DNA from: Candidatus Poribacteria bacterium
GTDB taxonomy: Bacteria; Poribacteria; WGA-4E; WGA-3G
Direction: 5' to 3'
Assembly (NCBI GenBank): GCA_007571305.1
Contig: RKRR01000147.1
Span: 1 to 39,078 of the forward strand
Length of the DNA stretch: 39,078 nt
The position numbers were made by a program, and so were the translations under genes. Below, one piece after another: positions 32,004-39,005 of this stretch. Positions within the stretch are counted from its first letter, which is position 1, and each line of letters opens with the position of its first letter. The notes under the pieces were generated by a model. It was not told the origin of the DNA and ran no database searches. It was given only the letters and a program-made list of their open reading frames with translations.

Positions 32004-32398
32004 TATTGCTTCTCCGTTATTGATACACCGATTGAGGCGTGGATCTGCGCAAACTTCCACAGTTCATTGGTCTTTTCCAAGACACCCGTCATCCGCATCA
32101 CGAATTCCTCCAGTATGCCTTGCCATTTAAGCCGCCAAATCTGGCGCGTATAGAACCAAGCGACATCGTTCCGTTCCTGCACGTCAAGGTTAATAAATTC
32201 AATGCTGAAATCCTCCGTGCTCGCGACGTGGTTTCGGTAATACGCCGCGATTTCTGCGCTTCCCTCAACAACCTCGTCAGCATCAGTGCCGATCTTGATG
32301 TAGTATGAGACAGGAAGCATCATTGCAATGAGGGTTTCAGCATCACCAACAACAAGCGCGTCAAAATACGCTTTCACTGTATCATTCGCATTCCGCAT
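32003..32398 (-). CDS. NTF2/SnoaL-like fold protein
   Basis: The protein of about 131 residues is of the NTF2-like type: NANDTVKAYFDALVVGDAETLIAMMLPVSYY (helical opening), SAEIAAYYRNHVAS, and a beta-rich second half with DVAWFYTRQIWRLKWQGILEEFVMRMTGVLEK and WKFAQIHAS. Members are small-ligand enzymes or binding proteins. ATG 32398 has GGGAA seven bases upstream. It overlaps the upstream heme-oxygenase-like gene by 17 bases and the downstream antitoxin by one, so four genes form one translationally coupled block. The role is unknown. Confidence 0.75.
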   Translation of the reverse strand: MRNANDTVKAYFDALVVGDAETLIAMMLPVSYYIKIGTDADEVVEGSAEIAAYYRNHVASTEDFSIEFINLDVQERNDVAWFYTRQIWRLKWQGILEEFVMRMTGVLEKTNELWKFAQIHASIGVSITEKQ

Positions 32399-32972
32399 CG
32401 TGAATTCCCGTGAGAGCATTCCACAAAGCAGTACTCATCTTTTCACATGCCTGCACGACAGTGGTATGTGAATATGATGGTAATGCACTGATACATTCAA
32501 GCAGTTTTTCCGCTTCATGTTCGTTGTGTGAATGCGTTTCAAAATATGGCTCTACCGATTTCGGGAGTTGATAGAACGCTTTTAAGCCCGTGAGTTTCGA
32601 GTGGGCAGTTGCCGGTTGCTGTGCCTCAAACGCATAGAGGGCACCGAGTGCAGTTGTAGGTTCCGAAAAGAGTTCGTGTGCCGTATCCACCAGTGCTTTG
32701 ACTTGCGGAATTTGTGCTTCAGCAACGGCGGTGTCAAGTCCAGCAGCGAAGTCAGCCCACAAATCAATGTGTTCTATCTCTTCCGCTGCGGTTTCGGTTT
32801 CGTCGAGTGTTTCCCATCCTATCGGCACTGTAGAGATAAAAGCACCATACTCACGTGCATAGGAACGTAGCGTTTCGACCGGCAACTCGCCTGCACTCCA
32901 CGCTTGGTAAAATGGATGATTGAGTAAGTTATAACCTGCGATTTTGCTGTCTAATGCTTGCTTGAAATCCAT
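32382..32972 (-). CDS. heme-oxygenase-like (TenA/PqqC/CADD fold) protein
   Basis: This all-helical protein of about 196 residues is of the heme-oxygenase-like superfamily, possibly an iron-dependent oxidase. Typical features are NHPFYQAWSAGELPVETLRSYAREYGAFIS at the start, then AAEEIEHIDLWADFA (E-x-x-H), LYAFEAQQPATAHSKLTGL (Glu) and ETHSHNEHEAEKLLE (His/Glu), which could supply a diiron site as in CADD or UndA. The start is ATG 32972, or TTG 32975. It heads the coupled block with the NTF2-like and toxin-antitoxin genes. The reaction is unknown. Confidence 0.72.
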   Translation of the reverse strand: MDFKQALDSKIAGYNLLNHPFYQAWSAGELPVETLRSYAREYGAFISTVPIGWETLDETETAAEEIEHIDLWADFAAGLDTAVAEAQIPQVKALVDTAHELFSEPTTALGALYAFEAQQPATAHSKLTGLKAFYQLPKSVEPYFETHSHNEHEAEKLLECISALPSYSHTTVVQACEKMSTALWNALTGIHDAECE

Positions 32973-33031
32973 CAAAGTGGTTACTCCATTCCTTTTGTAT
33001 AGATAAGACTCAACAATATGTCAATACTTCT

Positions 33032-33110
33032 ACAGCAATTCTCGGTTTGCAAACGACACTGACTTTTCTATAACAAGTTTTCGGTTTGCAAGCTGCACCG
33101 AAAATGCTGT
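33032..33110. repeat. 79-bp inverted-repeat element
   Basis: ACAGCAATTCTCGGT (33032-33046) and ACCGAAAATGCTGT (33097-33110) are near-perfect inverted repeats. Within it TCGGTTTGCAA occurs twice as a direct repeat (33042 and 33081), and TTTTCGGT/ACCGAAAA (33078-33104) forms a smaller perfect hairpin. Confidence 0.65.
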
Positions 33111-33232
33111 TCATAACATGCCTTTAGTATAGCATACAGCATGCATCGGTGTCAAACACAGGTTATCTATTTTTAGCATTAAAGAACATTGAAAGGGGCA
33201 TCCACAAACCGCAAGAAACATTTAAAAATTCG

Positions 33233-33261
33233 TTTCCATTAAACCCAAAATCTGATATAAT
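33233..33261 (+). promoter_or_regulatory. probable promoter of the PhyH gene at 33304
   Basis: TTTCCA (33233-33238) and a perfect TATAAT (33256-33261) are separated by 17 bases. The leader to ATG 33304 would be about 35 bases. Confidence 0.6.
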
Positions 33262-33303
33262 CATTAACAGGACTGGAGACGTTATTTGATAGAAAGGATT
33301 ACT

Positions 33304-34047
33304 ATGACAGAAGAACAGAAATTTATCTTCGATCTCAAAGGGTACCTGCTAATCCCTGAAGTATTAAAACCCTCAGAAATCGCGGCACTGAAAGCGCACA
33401 TCGAGACTATCCGAACAGATCCTGAATCTTTGCCGCCACACGAACGACGGTTTCCAGGCGGCACGGCATCACTTTTAATTGATCATCCAGTCGTGATGGA
33501 TATTCTCCACGAGATTTTAGGTGAAGTTCGGATGGAATCCAGTTGGTTCACCTACCGTACCGCTGGAGACAGCGGACCTCCACCGCACGGTGGCGTGCGG
33601 AATGTGAATCCAAACTTCAATTATCAGTGTCGAAACGGGAAGATATACTCTGCCCTGACGCGGGTTGTCTTTGAACTGAACGAAGTCGAAGCGGGCGAAG
33701 GTGGTACGCTATTTCTGCCGGGAAGCCACAAGGCAAACTTCCAAATTCCTGAAGGGCATCGGCAGGTAGATTCGCCGCTCTTTGAAACGTACAGTTGTCC
33801 GCCAGGTTCCGTCATTATCTTCACAGAAAACCTTTGTCATTCTGGAGTTGCGTGGCAAAATCCAAATCGACCGCGGATAGCTATTTTTAATTGTTATAAC
33901 TTTGTCGGATGTCAATTTCATAAACCATCAGTGCCAAAGCACGTGATTGAAGGGTTGCCCCCGGAGAAACAGGCATATTTTCGGAACGTCTGGGTTTGGC
34001 ATCAAGGCGGTCCCGATAACGGGAAAAATCTACGTTACGAGGACTAA
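33304..34047 (+). CDS. PhyH-family protein with HGG in place of the HxD iron motif
   Basis: This 247-residue protein is of the PhyH superfamily. The opening FDLKGYLLIPEVLKPSEIAALK and the EAGEGGTLFLPGSHKANF block are typical. The position of the iron-binding H-x-D reads H95-G-G97 (PPPHGGVRN), about nine residues further from PGSHK than in the relative at 7695. The distal histidine H179 (ENLCHSGVAWQN) and R191 are present. Loss of the Asp is the signature of Fe/2-oxoglutarate halogenases such as SyrB2 (HxA) and WelO5 (HxG), but it also occurs in uncharacterised bacterial PhyH branches. ATG 33304 follows AAAGG; an upstream TTG 33286 is less likely. Confidence 0.85.
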   Translation: MTEEQKFIFDLKGYLLIPEVLKPSEIAALKAHIETIRTDPESLPPHERRFPGGTASLLIDHPVVMDILHEILGEVRMESSWFTYRTAGDSGPPPHGGVRNVNPNFNYQCRNGKIYSALTRVVFELNEVEAGEGGTLFLPGSHKANFQIPEGHRQVDSPLFETYSCPPGSVIIFTENLCHSGVAWQNPNRPRIAIFNCYNFVGCQFHKPSVPKHVIEGLPPEKQAYFRNVWVWHQGGPDNGKNLRYED

Positions 34048-34117
34048 TGCGTATTGTGCGCAGAAAACGTTTCTACGCGAAGCAAGGAAGTCTCGCGCTC
34101 CAATCCGGACCTCACGC

Positions 34118-34447
34118 ATGGCTCCAGAAACAAGAGTAGCATTCGAATCGCTGATCCGCGTAGCACAGAGGGACGCGTCCTGTGATGTTTCAAGATGGCG
34201 TTGGACAGTGTTTGGTGCGGTTCTCGGTATCCTACCCCCAATCAATATTGTGCTTCTTGGTATAAGTACCGCTGTGATGGGCACCTTAACACCTAAAATA
34301 GACTTGTCCACGCCGAAACGGCTCATGTTCTATTTTCAAAATCCAACGTGCTATACGGTGGAATACCAGCGCACAGCAAAAAGGTTACGATGCCTTCGGA
34401 CTTTATATGGATGGCTTGCCGGATTCACTGTTTTCAACGTCTTTTAG
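34118..34447 (+). CDS. small membrane protein of unknown function
   Basis: This protein of about 109 residues has one long hydrophobic segment (WTVFGAVLGILPPINIVLLGISTAVMGTLT, about 28-57) broken by PP, so it could be a hairpin. A basic C-terminal part (FQNPTCYTVEYQRTAKRLRCLRTLYGWLAGF) follows. The frame is open back into the preceding gene; ATG 34118 is the best in-frame start but has no strong ribosome site. It lies 19 bases before the DUF202 gene, also a small membrane protein, so they may work together. The family is not recognised. Confidence 0.5.
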   Translation: MAPETRVAFESLIRVAQRDASCDVSRWRWTVFGAVLGILPPINIVLLGISTAVMGTLTPKIDLSTPKRLMFYFQNPTCYTVEYQRTAKRLRCLRTLYGWLAGFTVFNVF

Positions 34448-34465
34448 GGAAAAGCGAATAAGCAC

Positions 34466-34795
34466 ATGCAAGATAAACCAACACCTTATAAAGGGCAGGA
34501 AGATCAACTTATCTTGCGAGATCATCTCGCCGCAGATCGGACTATCCTCGCGAATGAGAGAACCTTTCTTGCCTATATCCGCACTGCGTTAACGTTGTTC
34601 GTTGCGGGTTTATCCTTTGTACATCTCAAAGAAATCTTTAGTTCATATATCGTTGAGGTGATCGGCATCATTTTTATTTTGCTCGGTATTGTGACTTTCT
34701 TCGTCGGGCTTTTCAGATACAAACGGATGCAAGCCCTGATTCGTAGGATTAAGCAGGAAGAATTAAAGGAATTAGGAGAAAACGGTTCACAATGA
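34466..34795 (+). CDS. DUF202 (YidH-like) membrane protein
   Basis: This 109-residue protein matches DUF202: DHLAADRTILANERTFLAYIRTALTLFVAGLSFVH is its hallmark N-terminal block. A second membrane helix (YIVEVIGIIFILLGIVTFFVGLF, about 68-90) and a basic tail follow. It is in the inner membrane with two or three helices; the role is unknown. The TGA stop overlaps the next ATG by four bases (ATGA), so the MDR gene is translationally coupled. Confidence 0.85.
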   Translation: MQDKPTPYKGQEDQLILRDHLAADRTILANERTFLAYIRTALTLFVAGLSFVHLKEIFSSYIVEVIGIIFILLGIVTFFVGLFRYKRMQALIRRIKQEELKELGENGSQ

Positions 34796-35820
34796 AAATC
34801 AAAGAAGTTGTTGTAACAGGTCAGAACCAAGTGGAACTGCAGACTGATGATATAGAGGCACCGGTGCTCGGTTCCAACGAATTATTGATAGACACAGAAT
34901 ACACCTTTATCAGTAGTGGTACAGAACTGGCGAACTATACAGGCAGAGAGCCAAAGGTCTTTCAGAAGGGAGAATGGTGTGAATACCCGTGGCGTTCTGG
35001 TTACGCGAATGTTGGTATTGTGCGTGAAGTCGGTGCTGGTGTTACCCGTGCGGCACCCGGCGATCGGGTTTTCACATACGGACGACACGCTTCAACGATC
35101 CAGTATTCACAAGATCGGTTGGTCACGCCTGTTAGGGAGGCAGTGGATCCAGCTGTGGTTGCAGCCTCACGAATGGCAGGCGTTGCGATGACTGCAATAG
35201 TTGTTGGAGAAATCGGGGCGAACCCGTGGGTCGTTGTTTTCGGATTGGGGCTTGTTGGGAATTTAGCATCACAGATGTTTCAGATTCACGGATGTCGCGT
35301 GATTGGTGTGGACCCGGTAAAAGAAAGACGGGAGCTTGCGCAGCGGTGTGGGATTAGCCATACTGTCGGTGGCGATGCTGACGAGGCACAAGCACAAGTT
35401 GAGGAAATTACCGGTGGTGAACTTGGTGATATTACGGTCGATGCTGTTGGACACAGTGGCGTTATTATGCAAGCACTTCGCGCCACGTCGAACCACGGAC
35501 AACTCATCATCCTCGGTTCGCCGCGCGTCGAAGTCCAAGGGAACCTCACCGATCTGCTTTCCGAAACCCATCTGCGGTGGATTACCATCCGTGGAGCATT
35601 AGAATGGTGTGTGCCAATGTACCCAGACATCGGAAATCGTACTTCTCAATGGAGCAAACAGCAAACTATCTTTGACTGGATGGCACGCGGACAGTTGCAC
35701 GTTGAGCCTTTAATCTCGCACCGGCTCAAACCGAAACAGATTAAGCAGGCCTATGATGGACTCCTCAACGAACCGAATGTGTATACAGGTGTCGTTTTGG
35801 ATTGGAATTCCTCTCTTTAA
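34792..35820 (+). CDS. medium-chain dehydrogenase/reductase without catalytic zinc cysteine
   Basis: This is a 342-residue MDR-superfamily protein. The NAD(P) fold is clear: WVVVFGLGLVGNLASQMFQIHGCRVIGVDPVKERRELAQ, then DAVGHSGVIMQALRATSNHGQLIILG. The catalytic-domain segment reads YTFISSGTELANYTG, where zinc enzymes have C-x-[ST]-D, and the four-cysteine structural zinc loop is absent. This resembles the BchC-like or quinone-oxidoreductase-type branch, where zinc is not used. It starts within the last four bases of the DUF202 gene. The substrate is unknown. Confidence 0.85.
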   Translation: MKIKEVVVTGQNQVELQTDDIEAPVLGSNELLIDTEYTFISSGTELANYTGREPKVFQKGEWCEYPWRSGYANVGIVREVGAGVTRAAPGDRVFTYGRHASTIQYSQDRLVTPVREAVDPAVVAASRMAGVAMTAIVVGEIGANPWVVVFGLGLVGNLASQMFQIHGCRVIGVDPVKERRELAQRCGISHTVGGDADEAQAQVEEITGGELGDITVDAVGHSGVIMQALRATSNHGQLIILGSPRVEVQGNLTDLLSETHLRWITIRGALEWCVPMYPDIGNRTSQWSKQQTIFDWMARGQLHVEPLISHRLKPKQIKQAYDGLLNEPNVYTGVVLDWNSSL

Positions 35821-35950
35821 TTGACCTTACGGATAAGTGGCGTAGTTTGGGTCGAAGAAATTGAAGAACGTCCAAGCAAAAGCCCTCCACTTTGTTACGG
35901 ACTTAATTTTTGGTGTTATACCGTAGATATAGTCACGACTTAATCAGTAC

Positions 35951-35972
35951 CCTGCTCCTAATGAAGAGCAGG
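35951..35972. terminator. stem-loop upstream of family 1 element D
   Basis: CCTGCTC (35951-35957) and GAGCAGG (35966-35972) form a perfect seven-pair stem, 131 bases after the MDR stop, without a T-run. It may be a terminator or a further small repeat. Confidence 0.35.
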
Positions 35973-35981
35973 ATAGAAACT

Positions 35982-36104
35982 TATAGTAAAACCCGAAAAT
36001 AAGTTGACACTTGTAGCATAGGAGACCGTTGGTCTCCTGTGCATCAGATAATTTCATAGTTCACACGACGATACAAGTGTCCAAGTAATTACGGAATCTA
36101 CTAT
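35982..36104. repeat. MITE-like element, family 1, copy D, inverted (123 bp)
   Basis: It reads TATAGTAAAACCCG ... GTAATTACGGAATCTACTAT, the reverse orientation of copies A-C. The internal hairpin is changed: GTAGCATAGGAGACC-GTT-GGTCTCCTGTGC (36013-36042), a longer perfect stem at the same place. It ends 13 bases before the ATG of the WD40 gene. Confidence 0.85.
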
Positions 36105-36117
36105 CATAACCAGAAAA

Positions 36118-37011
36118 ATGGAAAAAACAGAACTGTTTCAGAATTGTATCCAATCTGAGTTACCTCCTGGGCTCAAAACAAGGTTCGATAAAGAGCAAGT
36201 GATGGCTATCACATTCTCACCCGATGGCACACGACTCGCCTCAGGCGGCGATGGTCGTATCTGGATATACGACACCGCCACAGGAGCCCAATTCGCAATG
36301 CTCTCCGGTTATACGGAGCACATACGGGCATTGGCATTTGCTCCAGATAATTCTCTACTTGCCAGTGGGAGCGAAGACAATACGCTCAGGCTCTGGGATA
36401 CTGTCACGGCTCGCGAAGTTTTAACACTGGCTGGGGACTCTAATCTGGTGAACGCATTAGCATCCTCTTCACCTGACGGTGTTCCGCTTCCCGGATGGGA
36501 TCCGCGCACAGAGCGATTACTTGCTTCTTCCACTGAAGCTCCAGGACGAATTAGAAGTCTGGCGTTTTCACCGGATGGAACAACGCTCGCGAGTGGAAGT
36601 GCGGATGGCAAGATTCGTTTGTGGGAAGTCGAAACGGGGAGTCTACTGTCCACCTTTTCGGCACATGACGGACTTGTCTTGGCTTTGGCTTTTTTACCCG
36701 AAGGTGGGACGCTGGTGAGTGGTGGTTCGGACACACTTGTTCGGCTGTGGAATTTGGAAAGCAAGCACTTACTCACTCTATTGCGAGGACATACCGACTC
36801 GGTCAGTGCGTTGGCATTTTCTGCCGACGGTGAGATGCTCGCGAGCGGCGGGAGAGATAACTACATTCAGTTGTGGGAAACGAGTGGTGGCACTCCTATA
36901 TCTATGTTTCCTGTGCAGGAGGGGACCATTCGGGAATTGACTTTTTCAGCGGACGATAAACAATTGATATACACGACGCAAACGGGGTCGCTCTTCATAA
37001 GAGAGCGGTGA
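36118..37011 (+). CDS. WD40 repeat protein
   Basis: The 297-residue protein is made of about six WD40 blades: AITFSPDGTRLASGGDGRIWIYD, ALAFAPDNSLLASGSEDNTLRLWD, SLAFSPDGTTLASGSADGKIRLWE, ALAFLPEGGTLVSGGSDTLVRLWN, ALAFSADGEMLASGGRDNYIQLWE and ELTFSADDKQLIYTTQTGSLFI. An irregular blade holds a VPLPGWDPRTERLL insert (about 121-134). There is no signal peptide, so it is probably cytoplasmic and a binding scaffold. The ribosome site before ATG 36118 is poor, and a MITE-like element ends 13 bases upstream, so the native leader may have been replaced; this is inferred. Confidence 0.87.
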   Translation: MEKTELFQNCIQSELPPGLKTRFDKEQVMAITFSPDGTRLASGGDGRIWIYDTATGAQFAMLSGYTEHIRALAFAPDNSLLASGSEDNTLRLWDTVTAREVLTLAGDSNLVNALASSSPDGVPLPGWDPRTERLLASSTEAPGRIRSLAFSPDGTTLASGSADGKIRLWEVETGSLLSTFSAHDGLVLALAFLPEGGTLVSGGSDTLVRLWNLESKHLLTLLRGHTDSVSALAFSADGEMLASGGRDNYIQLWETSGGTPISMFPVQEGTIRELTFSADDKQLIYTTQTGSLFIRER

Positions 37012-37057
37012 TTCATAAAGAAAATCAGATCCGAACTGAACCTGATTAAAAAATTAG

Positions 37058-37172
37058 GACTTACGCAATTTTGACCATCTGACACTTTGTGAGAGGGAAA
37101 ACCCCAAAAACGCAGATGTTCTCGTAGCACAACCTAACAGGTTATGCTACAAAAGAGCAGCATGCGTAAGTC
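37058..37172. repeat. MITE-like element, family 3 (115 bp)
   Basis: GACTTACGCA (37058-37067) and TGCGTAAGTC (37163-37172) are perfect inverted ends. Inside is the most regular copy of the shared hairpin (37124-37150): GTAGCA-C-AACCT, loop AAC, AGGTT-A-TGCTAC. It ends 32 bases before the GTG start of the next gene. Confidence 0.8.
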
Positions 37173-37204
37173 GGAAAAAATAAAAGACAGGAGGAACTGG
37201 AACA

Positions 37205-38026
37205 GTGATCGGCATCTCTTATCATGCAGGTGGAATGAAAGACATCCCGCTACAAGAAGTTATCACGATTCTTGCCGATGCAGGCTACGACGCAATCGAG
37301 ATGATGTGCGGACCAGAAGCGCATATTCCCTCTGGCGAAGTCACGGATGGCTTGCTCAAAGATGTCAAAACCATGGTAACCGACAGCGGGTTAAAGGTTT
37401 CTGTCATTAATCCGTTCACCGGAAAGGGCTTATACCAGCTGGCAGCAGAAGACCAGCAGAACGCGGTTGACCATTACGCGCTGCTGCAAGACGTGGCGGT
37501 GGCACTTGAAGCGGGTGGTGTTAATTTCCTCACTGGGTATGGCAGCGAGAAAGGCGACGCTTTCGCCTGGCGGCTCCTTGTTGATGTCTTGAAGCCAATC
37601 TGCCGGCGCGCCGAGGAACTCGATATCACAATGAACATCCACAATCACGAAGCAACGACAATAGATGCGTCTTCTAAAGTTACGCTGCTGATTGAACATG
37701 TCGGCTCTGATGCCTTAAGATCCCTCAACGACATTACCAATTTCTACCATCTCGGTGAAGACATCGCCGAAGTCACCGAAAAACTTGGACCGCTCACTGC
37801 GCATTGCCATGTAAAAGGTGTGACAGGAATGTATCCGTATAGCACCTTCCTGATTCCGGGTGAACAGGGAGATGAGTTGGATTTTCGGACATTTGCTGAG
37901 AGTTTAGGGAAGGTCGGTTACGATAAGTACATTTCGGTGGAAACGTTTCCACACATGCGGATGGAGAAGGCGCAAATTGCTCACGACATGATGGCACGTA
38001 CATTGAGAGAATTAGGTTTGAGATAA
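37205..38026 (+). CDS. sugar phosphate isomerase/epimerase-like TIM-barrel protein
   Basis: This 273-residue protein is of the xylose-isomerase-like TIM-barrel superfamily. Blocks include MIGISYHAGG, LADAGYDAIEMMCGP (metal Glu position), VSVINPFTG, MNIHNHEATTI (His), NFYHLGED, AHCHVKGVTG and KYISVETFPHM (Glu). It is about 34 residues shorter than the relative at 23051 and only distantly similar. AGGAGG (37189-37194) lies ten bases before GTG 37205. The promoter is not evident and may have been displaced by the family 3 element directly upstream. Confidence 0.82.
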   Translation: MIGISYHAGGMKDIPLQEVITILADAGYDAIEMMCGPEAHIPSGEVTDGLLKDVKTMVTDSGLKVSVINPFTGKGLYQLAAEDQQNAVDHYALLQDVAVALEAGGVNFLTGYGSEKGDAFAWRLLVDVLKPICRRAEELDITMNIHNHEATTIDASSKVTLLIEHVGSDALRSLNDITNFYHLGEDIAEVTEKLGPLTAHCHVKGVTGMYPYSTFLIPGEQGDELDFRTFAESLGKVGYDKYISVETFPHMRMEKAQIAHDMMARTLRELGLR

Positions 38027-38060
38027 AAGGCAACGCAATAAGTCGTTTTGGGAGAGTCAA

Positions 38061-39005
38061 ATGTTTAGAAGGCGAATTGTTTTATTTGTATTCATGCTAT
38101 TCTTGTTGCCTGCTGTCAGTTTAGCGCGGTTAACGATTATCGTTGAACCCGATGCAAGGTGGGGACAGGCATCCGTCGAAAATATAAGAGTGTTGCTTGA
38201 AAATGTGGCCCTCCACTTCCAAGAAGTGCTACGAGATGAACAAAAAATAGATGGTAACTTAACAGTTTTTTATCATCCGAACAATCCTACATTCTTAGGA
38301 AATAAACTAGACGAATACAAAATTGGTATCGCAGTGACCGACAGATACTGGGACAATTTCTCTTATCAATTCGGGCACGAATTTTTACACCTCATGCAAC
38401 ATCATGATTACGATAGAAAATTTACGAGACAAAACAACTGGTTTCGCGAGGCACTCGCGGAGTTGGCGAACTTGTGGGTAATCAGGCGTATGAGTGAAAC
38501 GTGGGCCTATCGAGCACCTTACGATAATTGGATAAACTATCGACATCATCTATTAGATTATGCAAACAACTGGATGATGAGTCGCCCAGAGGTTCAATAC
38601 GCTGGCACCGGTGCCAAATGGTTAGCAGAATACGAGGACTATCTACGACTTAATTTTGGGAGTATTCCTGGTGAAAACCACTATGCGATTGTTGCCCAAC
38701 TCTCATATAAATTCCTGCCTATTTTTGAAGAGAACCCTGAAGCCTGGAATGCCGTCCGACAAATGCCCGCATCACCTTCTAAAATGTCCGATTATATGCG
38801 ACAATGGTATAACACAGTAGACACTGAAGATAAACCCTATGTTAAAGCCATTGCCGAGGTAATGGCTATTGAGATTGAGTCGACACCTCTAATAGCAAAC
38901 AAACCAAATACATGCAACCTGCTGCTATTTTGCTGTACAAACTACAGCTTAGCTCCAAAGTCTGGCTCAAGCCCCCCACCTTTACCTACATGCTTGCATT
39001 ACTGA
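38061..39005 (+). CDS. secreted zinc-metallopeptidase-like protein (HEFLH)
   Basis: This 314-residue protein has a signal peptide (about 1-22). H106-E-F-L-H110 in FGHEFLHLMQHH is a zincin motif, and E130 or E134 in WFREALAELANLW would be the third zinc ligand of a gluzincin. The rest is helical (YRHHLLDYANNWMMSRPEVQ). The last ~35 residues (from about IANKPN) are rich in Cys, Ser and Pro (LLLFCCTNYSLAPKSG) and look unlike the domain, so the end may be a frameshift or readthrough. GGGAGAG precedes ATG. No substrate can be named. Confidence 0.72.
   Translation: MFRRRIVLFVFMLFLLPAVSLARLTIIVEPDARWGQASVENIRVLLENVALHFQEVLRDEQKIDGNLTVFYHPNNPTFLGNKLDEYKIGIAVTDRYWDNFSYQFGHEFLHLMQHHDYDRKFTRQNNWFREALAELANLWVIRRMSETWAYRAPYDNWINYRHHLLDYANNWMMSRPEVQYAGTGAKWLAEYEDYLRLNFGSIPGENHYAIVAQLSYKFLPIFEENPEAWNAVRQMPASPSKMSDYMRQWYNTVDTEDKPYVKAIAEVMAIEIESTPLIANKPNTCNLLLFCCTNYSLAPKSGSSPPPLPTCLHY

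Larger units (their letters stand above)
32973..33303. other. 331-bp intergenic region, divergent
   Basis: It holds an inverted-repeat element (33032-33110) and a promoter for the PhyH gene (33233-33261). The stretch 33111-33230 is AT-rich and has no gene. Confidence 0.6.

Noticed and set aside
33032..33110. CRISPR-like direct repeats (TCGGTTTGCAA twice)
   Set aside because: There are only two units, inside an inverted-repeat element; no regular spacers or cas genes.
34047..34139. 31-codon frame starting right at the PhyH stop
   Set aside because: It is short, has no ribosome site, and overlaps the alternative frame that continues into the small membrane protein.
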